From assembly GCF_900458895.1 (NCBI RefSeq), contig NZ_LR962863.1, positions 2,356,001 through 2,420,000 of the forward strand: 64,000 nt of DNA. Direction: 5' to 3'. The notes under the pieces were generated by a model. That model was not told the origin of the DNA. It saw only the letters and a program-made list of their open reading frames with translations, and made no database searches. Position numbers and translations under genes: made by a program. Below are positions 1 to 15,766 of this stretch, in pieces. Positions within the stretch are counted from its first letter, which is position 1. The number at the start of each line of letters is the position of its first letter. Source of the DNA: Staphylococcus schleiferi. GTDB taxonomy: Bacteria > Bacillota > Bacilli > Staphylococcales > Staphylococcaceae.

Positions 1-3000
1 TTCAATGGTTTTTCCGGTATCTTTTACCGTTTGCACACCTACGTGCAGTAAATGTACTTTAATCTCAACGGAATCGAGCAATTGTTCAACTTCACTTGGA
101 TAATCGTTGAAGCGATCTAACAATTCATCTTTAATATCCATGAGTTGATCTATCGTTTCAGTCGCACGTAATTTTTTATAAATTTCTATTTTAGCTTGCT
201 CATTACGAATATATTCGGCAGGTAAATATGCGTCTAAACGTAAGTTCATCTCAATTTCAGGTGCAACTGTTTCTTCTTTGATACCTCGTTTTTCATTCAC
301 TGCTTCTTCTAACATTTGTGAATAAAGATCAAAACCGACAGAATCAATAAATCCATGTTGTTGCTTACCTAATAAGTTTCCGGCACCTCGTATATTTAAA
401 TCGCGCATCGCAATTTTAAAGCCACTGCCTAGCTCTGTGAACTCTTTTATAGCTTGTAATCTGTCTTCAGCCGTTTCATTCAACACTTTATTTGTCGCAT
501 GGAGGAAGTAGGCATAGCCAATTCGACTCGAACGACCAACACGACCACGTAATTGATACAATTGGCTCAAGCCAAAACGGTCGGCATCTTCAATAATCAA
601 TGTGTTGGCATTAGGGACATCTACACCGGTTTCAATAATCGTAGTCGTAACTAAAATATCATATTCACCATTAATGAAATCGAGCATTGTCTCTTCTAGA
701 TCTCGTTCAGGTAACTGTCCATGTGCCACACCAATAGATGCATCTGGCATTAACATTTGTAATTGTTCACGTTTTTCATAAATCGATTGGACACGGTTAT
801 ATAAATAGAACACTTGGCCTCCACGCGATAACTCTCGCTCGAGCGCTTCTTTAATAAAGTTCGTATTTTGCTCTAACACATACGTTTGCACTGGAAAACG
901 GTTTTCTGGCGGCGTCTCTATTACAGATAAATCACGCACACCCAACATACTCATGTGCAACGTTCTTGGTATAGGCGTCGCTGTTAAAGTGAGTACGTCG
1001 ACATTCGCTTTCAATGTTTTGATTTTTTCTTTATGTCGCACACCAAAACGTTGTTCCTCATCGACAATCAATAAGCCTAAGTTTTTGTATTCTACAGCTT
1101 TTCCTAAAAGTTTGTGCGTGCCTACCACAATATCAACAAAACCGGACTTTAAGCCTTCTTTTGTTTCTCGAATTTCTTTAGGTGTTCTAAAACGGCTCAT
1201 TAAGTGAATTTCAACTGGAAAATCTCGCATACGTTCGATTAATGTCTCGTAATGTTGTTGCGCGAGTATAGTCGTTGGCACTAAAAATGCAACTTGCTTA
1301 CCTGACATGACCGCTTTAAAGGCTGCGCGCACGGCGACCTCCGTTTTACCATAACCCACATCTCCACAGAGCAGTCGATCCATAGGGCGCTGACTTTCCA
1401 TATCTTCTTTAATCTCTAAAATCGATTTTGCTTGGTCATCGGTTAAATCATATGGGAAGTCCATTTCAAAAGCATGTTGTTCCTCTGTATCCGGCCCAAA
1501 TGCATATCCTACAGATTGCTCACGCTCTTTATATAAGTCAATTAATTCATCAGCAATATCTTCGACACTACTTTGAACTTTAGCCTTCGTTTTCTTCCAT
1601 TCACTACCGCCTAATTTATACAGTTTTGGTGTTTTATCTTCAGAACCAACATATTTTTGCACTTGTTCCATTTGGTCAACAGGTACATACAGTTGATCTG
1701 TGCCTTGATACTGTATCTTAATATAGTCACGGTGGACTTCTCCAACTTCTAAGGTTTCAACGCCTAAGTAACGTCCTACACCGTGATGAACATGGACGAC
1801 ATAATCACCAACGTTCAACTCTTGATATGACTTGATTTTTTCAGCATTGCTCATCGTTTTACGACGTTTTTTAGACGTCTTTTTTTGCTTCGATTTAAAT
1901 AATTCTCGTTCTGTCACGACTACCATAGACATGTAAGGCAGTTCAAAGCCTTCAGATAGACTGCCTTGAATAATCGCAGCATGACCGGGTTCCATAGCAT
2001 CAACTTCGGGTTCGAGCAGTGTAGGCACATGCATTTCACTCAACATTGCATGAATTCTTTCTTTTTTTGTTTCTGTTTCGACCATTACCACCATACGGTC
2101 ACCTTGTTTCATGTAGCGTTGAAATTCTGAAGCCATAATATCGTATTGGCCATAAAATTGTTGGACAGGCTTACATGAGAACTTGACGATATGGTCTAAT
2201 TTCATAGGCATTGAGGCAGTAAACAGTGTAAAGAAAGTAATTTTAAATTGACGGAGCATACGATCAAAAGTGTCATCTTCCATAAAGCGTTGACCTATAA
2301 AGCCTTTACCACTTTCGATTAAATTCTGAAGAAATGCTTCTGTCTCGGTAGTCAACGTTTCTTCCGTTTCTCTCACACGATTATACTCATCTACTAAAAC
2401 AATCGCGCTGTCTTTGAAATAATCTAAGATGGTTGTCGGTGTTTCATACATCCACGCGATAAGACGGCGTAATATTTGTGGATCAAAATGCGTATCTTCT
2501 AAAAGATTAAAACTCTCATACGTATCTTTTAAATCTTGACGCACAGACTTCTCTGTTTTAGGGCGTGTCGTTTCGTAAGCTTGTCTTAAGCCTTCCATCA
2601 TTCTTTGACGAACCGCATCCGTCATAATATAATCATGCGCTGTCGTGATCTCTGCTATTTCCACATTTTCAGAAGAACGTTGAGATTCAACATCAAATTG
2701 ACGGATTGAGTCCACCTCTGTATCAAATAATTCGATACGCAACGGTTCACCTAGCAATGGATAAATATCGATAATGCCACCGCGTACTGAAAATTCTCCA
2801 ATATTTGAAACGACTGTTTCACGACGATAGCCCATGTTTACAAGTTTATCTAGAAATAGATCAACATCAATATCGTCACCAACCTCCAATGAGAGTTGAT
2901 GTTCTTGCCATAGTGCTTTTGGCGTTAATAACTTTTTCAGACCATTTAAAGGAACAATGTAAAGTCCGCGACGTTCATTTGCAAGTGCCGTAAGTGTTCG

Positions 3001-3309
3001 GACACGCTCACTCATTAAGTCTGGACTTTGCGTAGAAAATTCTTCAATCATAATATCTTGCACGGGATATTTATAAATTTCGTCATCTGGTACAGATTGA
3101 AGGAGATCTGCCTCTAATTTATCCGCTTGATATAAATTATTCGTCACTAATAAAACTTGACGATGGTCCGATTGGTAAAGTTCAGCTATGATAGACGCTT
3201 TGGCTGCAGGCGTTAATCCTGTGACTAATAAATTGGCATGTCCGACTTGCTCGGACAAATCTTTAAATCTTGTATCTCTATTTATAATTTCATTAATGAT
3301 TGATTTCAC
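1..3309 (-). CDS. mfd: Transcription-repair coupling factor Mfd (3' end outside window)
   Basis: Mfd is an ATP-driven DNA translocase that removes stalled RNA polymerase and recruits UvrA for repair. The minus strand is open from a GTG at 3309 to the window edge (1103 codons); from memory the S. aureus protein is about 1168 residues, so roughly 65 C-terminal residues are missing here. Visible motifs include the motor-domain Walker A GDVGYGKT (about 1350-1370) and the DEEQRFG box (about 1040-1065), typical of the RecG-like helicase part. The GTG start overlaps the pth stop codon by four bases (GTGA), so the two genes are translationally coupled. The reading frame appears uninterrupted. Confidence 0.95.
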   Translation of the reverse strand, partial: MKSIINEIINRDTRFKDLSEQVGHANLLVTGLTPAAKASIIAELYQSDHRQVLLVTNNLYQADKLEADLLQSVPDDEIYKYPVQDIMIEEFSTQSPDLMSERVRTLTALANERRGLYIVPLNGLKKLLTPKALWQEHQLSLEVGDDIDVDLFLDKLVNMGYRRETVVSNIGEFSVRGGIIDIYPLLGEPLRIELFDTEVDSIRQFDVESQRSSENVEIAEITTAHDYIMTDAVRQRMMEGLRQAYETTRPKTEKSVRQDLKDTYESFNLLEDTHFDPQILRRLIAWMYETPTTILDYFKDSAIVLVDEYNRVRETEETLTTETEAFLQNLIESGKGFIGQRFMEDDTFDRMLRQFKITFFTLFTASMPMKLDHIVKFSCKPVQQFYGQYDIMASEFQRYMKQGDRMVVMVETETKKERIHAMLSEMHVPTLLEPEVDAMEPGHAAIIQGSLSEGFELPYMSMVVVTERELFKSKQKKTSKKRRKTMSNAEKIKSYQELNVGDYVVHVHHGVGRYLGVETLEVGEVHRDYIKIQYQGTDQLYVPVDQMEQVQKYVGSEDKTPKLYKLGGSEWKKTKAKVQSSVEDIADELIDLYKEREQSVGYAFGPDTEEQHAFEMDFPYDLTDDQAKSILEIKEDMESQRPMDRLLCGDVGYGKTEVAVRAAFKAVMSGKQVAFLVPTTILAQQHYETLIERMRDFPVEIHLMSRFRTPKEIRETKEGLKSGFVDIVVGTHKLLGKAVEYKNLGLLIVDEEQRFGVRHKEKIKTLKANVDVLTLTATPIPRTLHMSMLGVRDLSVIETPPENRFPVQTYVLEQNTNFIKEALERELSRGGQVFYLYNRVQSIYEKREQLQMLMPDASIGVAHGQLPERDLEETMLDFINGEYDILVTTTIIETGVDVPNANTLIIEDADRFGLSQLYQLRGRVGRSSRIGYAYFLHATNKVLNETAEDRLQAIKEFTELGSGFKIAMRDLNIRGAGNLLGKQQHGFIDSVGFDLYSQMLEEAVNEKRGIKEETVAPEIEMNLRLDAYLPAEYIRNEQAKIEIYKKLRATETIDQLMDIKDELLDRFNDYPSEVEQLLDSVEIKVHLLHVGVQTVKDTGKTIE

Positions 3310-3878
3310 TTGGCCTCACCATTATATTGATTCATTACATTTTCGAATTTTTCATCGCTAATAAATGCTTCCACAGCATCTGCAACATGCGCAATAACAG
3401 GATCCATCACTTGCATTTCAGCGCTTGAAAACTTTTGCAACACGTAATCGCGAATCGGCGTTCTGCCTGAAGGTCGTCCAATTCCTATACGGATACGTTT
3501 AAAGTCACTTGTTCCGAGCATCTGAATGATTGATTTCATCCCGTTATGGCCACCAGCACTTCCTTTTTGTCTTAAACGCACTTTACCTTGTGCTAAATCT
3601 AAATCATCATATAACACTAATAATTCGTCGATTTGAACGTCATAATAATCCATCAATAGGGCTACGGCTTCTCCAGATAAATTCATTAATGTTAAAGGTT
3701 CGATCAGCATTACTTTTTGACCGTTAATTCGTTCAATTGTATAAGCACCACGAAATTTTTGCTTATCGAGTTGGATTTGATGTCGCTCGAGTAAGTGGTC
3801 GATGACTTCGAAACCAATATTATGTCTTGTATGCTCATAATTTTTTCCTATATTACCTAAACCAACGATACACTTCAT
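3306..3878 (-). CDS. pth: Peptidyl-tRNA hydrolase
   Basis: Pth releases tRNA from peptidyl-tRNAs that drop off the ribosome. The 190-residue protein shows the family active-site set: Asn9 (GLGN), His19 (TRHN), Asp91 (YDDLDL) and the GGHNG loop near residue 110. Two ATG codons lie side by side (3881 and 3878). The second matches the S. aureus start MKCIVGLGN and sits about six bases from the GGAGG ribosome-binding site, so I choose it. The gene overlaps the mfd start downstream, in the conserved ctc-pth-mfd order. Confidence 0.95.
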   Translation of the reverse strand: MKCIVGLGNIGKNYEHTRHNIGFEVIDHLLERHQIQLDKQKFRGAYTIERINGQKVMLIEPLTLMNLSGEAVALLMDYYDVQIDELLVLYDDLDLAQGKVRLRQKGSAGGHNGMKSIIQMLGTSDFKRIRIGIGRPSGRTPIRDYVLQKFSSAEMQVMDPVIAHVADAVEAFISDEKFENVMNQYNGEAK

Positions 3879-4228
3879 CATTTACCTCCAAATTGATCTT
3901 GATGCGCTTCATTTGAATAAACGCCCCTTCTTCATTATTTCTATATATTAACATATTTAAGAATACACTTGCTAAATTGCGATATATACGATCGCACGAT
4001 CTATTTGAATGCGAGACTACAAAAGCTAGAATCACTGAATATTATGAATTTTACTTTTAAAGATTTAAATCCTATAAAAAATAACTTAATGTGATTATAT
4101 TATTATTTTTACATTTTAACACAAAATCACCACAACGCCACTTTTATACTAAAAGCATCCACCACATCTTTTTCACTATTGTCTCGTATCATCGTATGCA
4201 ACAAATTCTGCATTTTGTTTTACCCATT
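3879..4228. other. AT-rich intergenic region upstream of pth
   Basis: About 350 bases between the pth start and the ctc terminator. It must hold the pth-mfd promoter if the two genes are transcribed apart from ctc, but I see no convincing -35/-10 pair. A short minus-strand open frame runs through it without a ribosome-binding site or recognisable protein, and I reject it. No RNA gene is seen. Confidence 0.5.
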
Positions 4229-4270
4229 ATAAAAAGAGCTGAAAACTATAACATTTTCAGCTCTTTTTAT
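4229..4270 (-). terminator. Terminator of ctc
   Basis: A near-perfect inverted repeat (AAAAAGAGCTGAAAA pairing with TTTTCAGCTCTTTTT, 8-base loop) lies 22 bases after the ctc stop codon. Its A- and T-rich ends allow termination in either direction. Confidence 0.85.
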
Positions 4271-4292
4271 AATACGACTAAATTGATAGAAA

Positions 4293-4943
4293 TTAGTCTT
4301 CTTTTTCTTCTTCTTCAGAAGATTCACCAACAACTTCAGGTTCTTCTGTTGTAGATTCGCCTTCCATTGCTTCGATTTCTTCTTCAGTTGGCTCTTCAGT
4401 TGGTGCAACAACTGATACAAGTGCTTCTTCTCCATCGTTTTCGATAGTGAAGTCACCAGAAATTTTAACATCTGCTACTGATAAAGTATCATTGATGTTT
4501 AATTCGCTAATGTCTACTTCAATGTATTCAGGAATGTTGTCTGGTGTTGCAGTGATTTCTAAGTTGAACAATGGTTGTTCCACTACGCCGCCTTCTTTAG
4601 CTCCTGGCGCTTCACCGATTAAGTGTACAGGTACTTCTACTGTACGTGCTTCAGTCATATTGATTGCTAAGAAGTCAATATGTGTAATTTGGTTTTTAAG
4701 TGGATCAAATTGATAATCTGAAACCATTACTTTGATTTGTTTTGAACCTACGCCAAGTTCAATAACACCGTTACGTCCTACTTCACGAATCAATTTGATA
4801 AATTCGATTTCATCAACTTTAACTGAAACGTTTTTAGTACCGTAACCATATACAACTGCAGGTACTTTTCCTGCTTCGCGGATTTTACGTAAATCACCAC
4901 GTGTTTGTTTACCTTGACGAATAACAGAATTTAATGAAGCCAT
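4293..4943 (-). CDS. rplY: 50S ribosomal protein L25 / general stress protein Ctc
   Basis: This 216-residue protein is the long (TL5/CTC) form of ribosomal protein L25, which binds 5S rRNA. The N-terminal L25 domain covers about residues 1-95, followed by the beta-barrel TL5 domain and a very acidic tail rich in Glu, as in S. aureus. The ATG at 4943 gives the usual [11 protein letters not shown] start and lies behind a GGTGG ribosome-binding site; upstream in-frame starts would add unrelated residues. It follows prs, and its own terminator follows at 4229-4270. Confidence 0.95.
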   Translation of the reverse strand: MASLNSVIRQGKQTRGDLRKIREAGKVPAVVYGYGTKNVSVKVDEIEFIKLIREVGRNGVIELGVGSKQIKVMVSDYQFDPLKNQITHIDFLAINMTEARTVEVPVHLIGEAPGAKEGGVVEQPLFNLEITATPDNIPEYIEVDISELNINDTLSVADVKISGDFTIENDGEEALVSVVAPTEEPTEEEIEAMEGESTTEEPEVVGESSEEEEKED

Positions 4944-5077
4944 ATTCATTTTCCACCTTTCATTGCACACATCTGTGCAGCACTTGCCCATCAACTTATG
5001 TTGCTTGCAAGCGTGTATTTGTCCGTATGAGCACGAACAGAAATATTTTACACAAAATTTGCAGTTTCGTCAATGCT

Positions 5078-6043
5078 TTAGTCAAATAATACGCTGACTG
5101 ATTCACGTTCATACACACGTACGATCGCTTGTGCAAGTAATTCAGCCACAGATAATTCTGTAATATTATTTGGTTTTTGTTCATCTTTAAGCTGGATTGA
5201 GTTTGTTACCACTAATTCTTTAATCGACGAGTTCTCGATGCGCTCTTTCGCAGGACCTGACAATACTGGATGTGTACAACATGCATATACTTCTGTTGCG
5301 CCTTTATCTTTCAATGCTTGCGCGGCAAGTGTGATTGTACCTGCTGTATCAATAATGTCATCAATGATAATCGCCGTGCGTCCTTCAATCTCACCTACGA
5401 TGTTCATGACTTCAGCTACGTTCGGTTTTGGACGACGTTTATCGATAATAGCAATCGGTGTTTTAAGGAAATCTGCAAGTTTACGTGCGCGTGTTACACC
5501 TCCGTGGTCTGGTGAAACAACAACACAATTTTCTGGATTAATCTCTTTATTATTCAAGAAATATTCTGCTAAAATCGGAACACCCATTAAGTGGTCAATA
5601 GGAATATCAAAAAAGCCTTGAATTTGAGGTGCATGTAAGTCTAGTGCAATCATTCGATCCGCACCAGCAGTTTCAAATAAGTCCGCAACTAATTTCGCAG
5701 TGATTGGCTCACGGCTACGCGCTTTACGGTCTTGACGTGCATAGCCGTAATAAGGCACAACGATTGAAATGTTCGCTGCAGAAGCACGCTTACATGCGTC
5801 AATCATAATAAGTAGCTCCATTAAATGTACATTGACTGGATTTGATGTAGGTTGAATAATGAAAACATCACAACCTCGAATACTTTCTTCAATATTAATT
5901 TGAATTTCACCGTCACTAAAACGTTTAACCGTACATTTACCTAATTCAACACCTACATGATCTGCAACTTCTTTTGCAAGTGGTTCATTACCTTTCAGTG
6001 AGAAAATTTTCAAAGACGAATTTTTATACTCGGTGTTTAACAT
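5078..6043 (-). CDS. prs: Ribose-phosphate pyrophosphokinase
   Basis: Prs makes PRPP from ribose-5-phosphate and ATP, the shared precursor of purines, pyrimidines, histidine, tryptophan and NAD. The 321-residue protein has the family's PRPP-binding loop DDIIDTAGT at residues 228-236 and the ATP/regulatory region with YARQDRK near residue 101. The length is close to other Gram-positive Prs. The start ATG follows a good GGAGG. It lies between glmU and ctc, the usual order. Confidence 0.96.
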   Translation of the reverse strand: MLNTEYKNSSLKIFSLKGNEPLAKEVADHVGVELGKCTVKRFSDGEIQINIEESIRGCDVFIIQPTSNPVNVHLMELLIMIDACKRASAANISIVVPYYGYARQDRKARSREPITAKLVADLFETAGADRMIALDLHAPQIQGFFDIPIDHLMGVPILAEYFLNNKEINPENCVVVSPDHGGVTRARKLADFLKTPIAIIDKRRPKPNVAEVMNIVGEIEGRTAIIIDDIIDTAGTITLAAQALKDKGATEVYACCTHPVLSGPAKERIENSSIKELVVTNSIQLKDEQKPNNITELSVAELLAQAIVRVYERESVSVLFD

Positions 6044-6131
6044 TATTATGAATCCTCCAATTTTATTATAGTCATTTCAATTGATTACAACATACTTGTT
6101 TCTATTTCTCGCTTAAATTCATTACATTTAT

Positions 6132-7778
<1,647 letters not shown>

Positions 7779-7804
7779 CAAAAAAGGCTTCATCACCCTT
7801 TTTA
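7779..7804 (-). terminator. Probable terminator after spoVG
   Basis: AAAAAGG (7781-7787) pairs with CCTTTTT (7797-7803) around a 9-base loop. On the minus strand the stem is followed by a T-rich stretch. It lies 28 bases past the spoVG stop, so it may end or attenuate purR-ridA-spoVG transcripts before glmU. Confidence 0.6.
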
Positions 7805-7831
7805 GATGACAAAACCTTAAATCGCAAATAT

Positions 7832-8152
7832 CTATTCAACTTCTTCGTTTTTGTCTTCTGATGCGTGATTATCTTCATGATTATGAGAAGGTAACACTTC
7901 ATCAGTTTCGTCATATACTTTCATTACTGCATCCTGAATTTCTTGACGCATTTCCGAGTTGATTGGATGCGCGATATCTCGGAATTCACCATCTGGTGTA
8001 CGTTTACTTGGCATCGCAACGAATAAGCCTGTGTTCCCTTCTATTACGCGTAAATCATGAATCACAAATGATTCGTCTAAAGTAATAGAGACTAAGGCTT
8101 TCATTCTGCCATCTGTTTGGATTTTTCTAAGTCTGACATCTGTCACTTTCAT
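7832..8152 (-). CDS. spoVG: SpoVG, RNA/DNA-binding global regulator
   Basis: SpoVG is a small site-specific nucleic-acid-binding protein. In S. aureus the yabJ-spoVG unit is SigB-dependent and affects capsule, nuclease and resistance genes. The 106-residue protein starts [11 protein letters not shown] and has the conserved core [20 protein letters not shown] near residues 46-65; the acidic C-terminal tail is variable in the family. A G-rich ribosome-binding site precedes the ATG. It lies downstream of ridA as in other staphylococci. Confidence 0.95.
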   Translation of the reverse strand: MKVTDVRLRKIQTDGRMKALVSITLDESFVIHDLRVIEGNTGLFVAMPSKRTPDGEFRDIAHPINSEMRQEIQDAVMKVYDETDEVLPSHNHEDNHASEDKNEEVE

Positions 8153-8227
8153 GTAGTGAGCCCCCCATAGTAATTAAGTATATTTATTGCTGTGTAATTA
8201 AAGAAGTCTTTACCGTAACTTTCATGA

Positions 8228-8608
8228 TTATATAGCTTTAACCTCAGCAATCAGTTCAATCTCTACTTTAACATCCTTCGGTAATCGTGCAACTTCCACC
8301 GCGCTTCTCGCAGGGCGATGTGTGTCAAAGTATTTTTCATATACTTCATTCACTTTTTGAAAGTTTTCCATATCCGATAAGAAGATTAAAGCTTTAACAA
8401 CGTGATTTAGATCTGACCCAGCTGCTTCAAGCACAACTTTAAGATTTTCTAAGACTTGTTCTGTTTGCTTTTGTACGCAATCACTTACAATTTCACCATC
8501 TAAAGTGAGCGGAATTTGACCAGAAGTGAAAACAAGTCCGTTGACGACTGAAGCATGTGAGTATGGTCCAACTGCATTAGGCGCTTTACTCGTGTTAATA
8601 ATTTCCAA
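8228..8608 (-). CDS. ridA: RidA/YabJ enamine/imine deaminase
   Basis: RidA proteins hydrolyse reactive enamines and imines made by PLP enzymes; YabJ was first linked to purine regulation because of its position next to purR. The 126-residue protein carries the family core RPARSAVEVARLPKD with the expected catalytic Arg at about 101. The start codon is TTG at 8608: it gives an N-terminus MEIINTSKAP that lines up with S. aureus and lies about 11 bases from GGAG, and no nearby ATG fits. It sits between purR and spoVG. Confidence 0.93.
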   Translation of the reverse strand: MEIINTSKAPNAVGPYSHASVVNGLVFTSGQIPLTLDGEIVSDCVQKQTEQVLENLKVVLEAAGSDLNHVVKALIFLSDMENFQKVNEVYEKYFDTHRPARSAVEVARLPKDVKVEIELIAEVKAI

Positions 8609-8631
8609 ATGATTGAACGCTCCTTTTGTCT

Positions 8632-9453
8632 TTAAAATTTAGCTAGACTGTTACCTGATTCGACTTTAAATTCTTGATTATATTCGTCAACATCAGATAA
8701 ACGTACTAAGGAAGTATAATCTTCAATCAGTCGTTGTTTGACTTCTTTGGATTCTACAAGTACTGATACCCCTTTTACATGTGCTTTAAACTCATTCATT
8801 AAATTCATCACACCGTTAATGGATCCACCAGCACGCATGAAATCATCAACGATTAAAACATTCGAATGTTCCTTCAAAGTACGCTTAGATAATACCATTG
8901 TTTCGATTTTTCGTGTTGATCCTGAAACGTAGTTAATTGAAACTGTTGATCCCTCTGTCACCTTATTATCTTTACGAATCACCACGACAGGTAAATTGAG
9001 TACATTCGCTACCGCATTTGCGAGAGAAATCCCTTTAGTTGCAATTGTCACAATCGCATCTAACTCTTCATGCATATATATCGTTGCAATCAAACGTCCC
9101 ACCCGTTTAAGCAAGGCGGGGTTTCCCATCAAGTCAGATAGGAAAAGATATCCCCCAGGTAATAAACGCTCTTTTTCTTGTAGCAAGGCGATGACTTCAG
9201 CAATGACAGCTTTTGCTTCTTCTTTTTGCATTTGTGGTCGGTATTTGACGCCACCACTTGCGCCAGAAATCGTCTCTACTGTGCCTAAGCCTTCTTTAAT
9301 CAAAGTATCTTTGATAATTTGAACATCTTCGCTTATCGATGACTTGGCCTGTCCAAACTTTGTAACGAAAAAAGTAAGTGGTACAAGTTTATTCGGGTTG
9401 CTTATTAAATATTGTGTCATGTAAACAATACGTTCACTTCTTTTATATCGCAC
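8632..9453 (-). CDS. purR: Purine operon repressor PurR
   Basis: PurR represses purine synthesis genes and, in S. aureus, several virulence genes; PRPP relieves repression. The 273-residue protein has an N-terminal winged-helix domain (about 1-70) and a C-terminal phosphoribosyltransferase-like domain with the PRPP loop VDDFMRAGGS (about 197-206). I choose the GTG at 9453, giving MRYKRSERI as in S. aureus and a good AGAAAGGA spacing of 8; an ATG three codons upstream would overlap the ribosome-binding site. ispE ends 20 bases upstream, suggesting cotranscription. Confidence 0.95.
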   Translation of the reverse strand: MRYKRSERIVYMTQYLISNPNKLVPLTFFVTKFGQAKSSISEDVQIIKDTLIKEGLGTVETISGASGGVKYRPQMQKEEAKAVIAEVIALLQEKERLLPGGYLFLSDLMGNPALLKRVGRLIATIYMHEELDAIVTIATKGISLANAVANVLNLPVVVIRKDNKVTEGSTVSINYVSGSTRKIETMVLSKRTLKEHSNVLIVDDFMRAGGSINGVMNLMNEFKAHVKGVSVLVESKEVKQRLIEDYTSLVRLSDVDEYNQEFKVESGNSLAKF

Positions 9454-9473
9454 GATTGTCATCCTTTCTCTTT

Positions 9474-10322
9474 TTAACCAAGCATTCTTACAAGATATAC
9501 GTCATTACAACAGCCACTCACAGCGTTGTAAATATGACGCGCTTGCCTTTCACGTTGTGCAAAACCATAGACGGTAGGGCCACTGCCACTCATTAACGCG
9601 CCATCCGCACCGTTATTCAACATATTAGACTTAATTTTTGCAATTTCAGGTTGCAGCGCCATTGACACAGGCTCCAAACGATTAGAAAGACTTTCACACA
9701 TCATTTGATAATCGTTGTTTTCCAATGCTTGTAAACATTGCGCTGTATGAACAGGAAAAGGCTGATTTAAATCTAATCCACCATATATTTCAGGTGTAGA
9801 CAGACCCGCTTGCGGTTTCGCTACAATTACCCATGTCGAAGGCGGTTTTGGTAACTGTTCCAATATCTCCCCTCTACCTCGACAAATCGCCGTTGTACCA
9901 TAAACACAAAATGGAATATCTGACCCAATCTCTGCTGAAAGTGCACTTAATTCATCAAGCGGACGATTGAGTTCAAACAAACGATTCATACCACGCATCG
10001 TCGCTGCCGCATCACTTGAACCCCCAGCGAGACCAGCAGCAACAGGAATATTTTTTTCTAATGTAATCGTGACACCTTGCTTTAACTGATAAGCCTCCAT
10101 CATTAAAAGCGCCGCACGATAAGCCAGATTACGCTCATCAGACGGAATAAAAGTCTCATCTACATTTAGAACAATACGTTGATCATTTCTCTTCTCAAAC
10201 GATAGGCGATCATTCAAATCAATCGTGGTCATAATCATCTCAACTTCATGATAACCATCATCTCTTTTATATAAAGTATCTAATGTTAAATTGATTTTAG
10301 CAGAAGCCGTTTCATAAATCAT
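9474..10322 (-). CDS. ispE: 4-diphosphocytidyl-2-C-methyl-D-erythritol kinase family (IspE)
   Basis: The 282-residue protein belongs to the GHMP kinase family, with the ATP-binding motif [15 protein letters not shown] near residues 92-106 and a C-terminal glycine motif [10 protein letters not shown]. IspE phosphorylates CDP-methylerythritol in the non-mevalonate isoprenoid pathway. Staphylococci make isoprenoids by the mevalonate route, so the real substrate of this conserved gene is uncertain, though the name is standard. The ATG follows GAAAGAGG. It starts the ispE-purR-ridA-spoVG cluster. Confidence 0.93.
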   Translation of the reverse strand: MIYETASAKINLTLDTLYKRDDGYHEVEMIMTTIDLNDRLSFEKRNDQRIVLNVDETFIPSDERNLAYRAALLMMEAYQLKQGVTITLEKNIPVAAGLAGGSSDAAATMRGMNRLFELNRPLDELSALSAEIGSDIPFCVYGTTAICRGRGEILEQLPKPPSTWVIVAKPQAGLSTPEIYGGLDLNQPFPVHTAQCLQALENNDYQMMCESLSNRLEPVSMALQPEIAKIKSNMLNNGADGALMSGSGPTVYGFAQRERQARHIYNAVSGCCNDVYLVRMLG

Positions 10323-10386
10323 TACAATATCCTCTTTCCAAATGGTATTAATGTGATTTTAACACAGAACCCTTTCAAAGTGGGAG

Positions 10387-10491
10387 CAGGACAGAAATCT
10401 ATTTGATTTCGTCGTCCTGCCCCGGCAAGGATGACTAGGGTTGAACAAGCTTGAAAAGCGATGTTCAATCCAGTCAGCTACTGCGCTTTTA
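10387..10491. repeat. 105-bp intergenic repeat, copy 1
   Basis: The unit contains two potential hairpins. The first pairs GCAGGAC with GTCCTGC, with an inner GAAATC/GATTTC stem. The second pairs GACTAGGGTTGAAC with GTTCAATCCAGTC, with minor mismatches. It differs from copy 2 at only three positions. The first hairpin resembles palindromic repeats found between genes across staphylococcal genomes. Confidence 0.85.
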
Positions 10492-10512
10492 TTTTTAGCG
10501 TACGTTTATCAT

Positions 10513-10617
10513 GCAGGACAGAAATCTATTTGATTTCGTTGTCCTGCCCCGGCAAGGATGACTAGGGTTGAACGAGCTTAAAAAGCGATGTTCAATCCAG
10601 TCAGCTACTGCGCTTTC
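10513..10617. repeat. 105-bp intergenic repeat, copy 2
   Basis: Direct repeat of the unit at 10387-10491 in the same orientation, separated by 21 bases and about 97 % identical. Both predicted hairpins are preserved in this copy. Confidence 0.85.
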
Positions 10618-10688
10618 TTAGGTATATCGACAACTTATCAATCAACATTAAAACGCTCAAGACTATCTATCAAATAGAATTCCACACC

Positions 10689-10723
10689 AAAAAAGACCAT
10701 ACTACCTATTAAGTAGAATGGCC
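10689..10723 (-). terminator. Terminator of veg
   Basis: On the minus strand, CCATTCTAC pairs with GTAGTATGG and is followed by TCTTTTTT. It lies about 36 bases past the veg stop codon. Confidence 0.8.
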
Positions 10724-10758
10724 ATTATGTAGATTTATCCTTATATGCCAGGCATATA

Positions 10759-11025
10759 TTATTGCGCAACTGCTTCTTGTTGAAGTTCTTCTTCTACAAA
10801 TGAAACTTGAACGTTTTCAGTCAAAACGTCAGCATACGTGTAAGATACACGCTCAAAATTATGTTTCTCAGGGTCCAATTCAACAACGAACACTGATGGA
10901 TACGTTTCAGTAAGAACGCCACAACGTTCAATTGTTTTTTTACGACCTCCATTAGCTTTAAGTACAATACGATTTCCTAATTGACAATCAAGAGAATTTT
11001 TGATGTCTCCAATAGATTTTGGCAT
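10759..11025 (-). CDS. veg: Veg family protein
   Basis: Veg is a small conserved Firmicutes protein, reported in Bacillus subtilis to stimulate biofilm genes; its biochemical role is unclear. The 88-residue protein matches the family core ([12 protein letters not shown], then [16 protein letters not shown]). The ATG at 11025 has GAGGTGG six bases upstream, so the in-frame extension of 12 residues is not used. It has its own strong promoter and terminator and so appears to be a monocistronic unit. Confidence 0.93.
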   Translation of the reverse strand: MPKSIGDIKNSLDCQLGNRIVLKANGGRKKTIERCGVLTETYPSVFVVELDPEKHNFERVSYTYADVLTENVQVSFVEEELQQEAVAQ

Positions 11026-11049
11026 ATTGCTCCACCTCGCTACAAGTGT

Positions 11050-11079
11050 ATTATAACACAATTAAGTAGGATGCGTCAA
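11050..11079 (-). promoter_or_regulatory. veg promoter
   Basis: On the minus strand, TTGACG (11074-11079) is followed after 18 bases by a perfect TATAAT (11050-11055), 24 bases before the veg start codon. The B. subtilis veg promoter is also known as a strong SigA promoter. Confidence 0.8.
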
Positions 11080-11124
11080 ATAAAATTTTAATTTTAGCAA
11101 GGTGGCGTGCCAATGTCAACAAAT

Positions 11125-12560
<1,436 letters not shown>

Positions 12561-12592
12561 CGCTGCACCTTCTTTACCTTCTATGAACCGAC

Positions 12593-13363
12593 CTATTTCA
12601 ATCCGAATAAGCGTTCTGCATTTTGAGTTGTTTGTGCGGCCACTTCTTCATATGAAATACCTCGTAAATCCGCAATTTGCTCAGCCACTAGAGTGACACG
12701 CGCCGGCTCATTTCGTTTACCTCTATATGGGTGCGGTGATAAGTATGGCGCATCTGTCTCAACTAATAAACGGTCTAACGACACGTGCTTCGCTACTTCT
12801 TTCGGTTGTTTCGCGTTTTTAAAAGTCACCGGGCCACCTAACGAAATATAAAAGTTCAATTTATTCGTTACGATATCGGCAATTTCTGGAGAACCACTAA
12901 AACTATGCATAATACCGCCGACCTCTTCGGCATGTTCCTCCATTAAAATATCAATACAGTCTTGTGTTGCTTCTCGATTATGAATTATAATCGGTAATTT
13001 TACGCGCTTAGCTAACGCAATTTGCTTACGAAAAACTTCTTTTTGGACGTCTTTTGGCGATTTATCCCAATGATAGTCTAATCCCATTTCTCCAATCCCA
13101 ATCACTTTAGGATGTTTTGAAAGTTCTTCAATCCATTCTAAACGCTCATCTGTAAAATCAATGGCATCAACAGGGTGCCAACCAATAATAGCGTAAATAA
13201 AATCGTATGCATCGATTAATTGCATCGCACGTTCAATTGTTTTTGTTTCGAATCCTACGACAAACATACGGTCTACCCCAGCATCTAGTGCGCGTTGTAT
13301 CACTTCTTCTAAATCTTCATCATATTGATCTGCATTTAAATGTACATGTGTATCTATAAGCAT
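12593..13363 (-). CDS. tatD: TatD family metal-dependent hydrolase
   Basis: TatD proteins are TIM-barrel metal-dependent DNases or hydrolases. The 256-residue protein has the metal-binding HVH motif (DTHVHLNADQ, residues 4-13), EMGLDYHWD, IIHNREA, and the C-terminal TDAPYLSPHPYRG with the catalytic Asp. A GGAGG precedes the ATG. In Firmicutes it commonly sits between metG and rnmV, as here. Confidence 0.94.
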   Translation of the reverse strand: MLIDTHVHLNADQYDEDLEEVIQRALDAGVDRMFVVGFETKTIERAMQLIDAYDFIYAIIGWHPVDAIDFTDERLEWIEELSKHPKVIGIGEMGLDYHWDKSPKDVQKEVFRKQIALAKRVKLPIIIHNREATQDCIDILMEEHAEEVGGIMHSFSGSPEIADIVTNKLNFYISLGGPVTFKNAKQPKEVAKHVSLDRLLVETDAPYLSPHPYRGKRNEPARVTLVAEQIADLRGISYEEVAAQTTQNAERLFGLK

Positions 13364-13541
13364 TGTTCATCCTCCTTATCATTTGATTCCTCTATTTTCT
13401 ATTTCGTTTCAAAAATTCTATACCCGCGTCATTGACTTTAACAAACACGCCAGTCAATACGTATAGGTCCTTTTAAATCGTTGAAAATAAATCTATCCGC
13501 AATAAAGTAGTGCTTATCGTCGCCTCTTATCATAAATGAAA

Positions 13542-13590
13542 GAGTGAGACGTAATCAAAATCTACTCCGTTCGATTTTGTCGTCTCACTC
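13542..13590. terminator. Palindromic hairpin between metG and tatD
   Basis: GAGTGAGACG (13542-13551) pairs with CGTCTCACTC (13581-13590), with an inner AAAATC/GATTTT stem. It is the only structure I see in the 330 bases between metG and tatD, and probably ends the metG transcript. Its layout, with an inner AATC/GATT stem, resembles the repeats at 10387-10617. Confidence 0.65.
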
Positions 13591-13695
13591 ATTGCATTAG
13601 CGATTAGATTGATATCATCAACTTGAATTAGAACCTTGCTCGCGTCACCCATACACTGTTAAAAACGTTTCTGTGCATTACGCTTTGCGTCCCAT

Positions 13696-15684
<1,989 letters not shown>

Positions 15685-15766
15685 TCAATTCTTATCTTAT
15701 CTAATATATCTAAATTTCGCTTTATTTTCAATGTTACAATTCAATCCCTATTGTACTAAAATGTGT

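Noticed and set aside
3853..4035. 60-codon minus-strand frame overlapping the start of pth
   Set aside because: Overlaps pth in another frame, without a ribosome-binding site or recognisable product.
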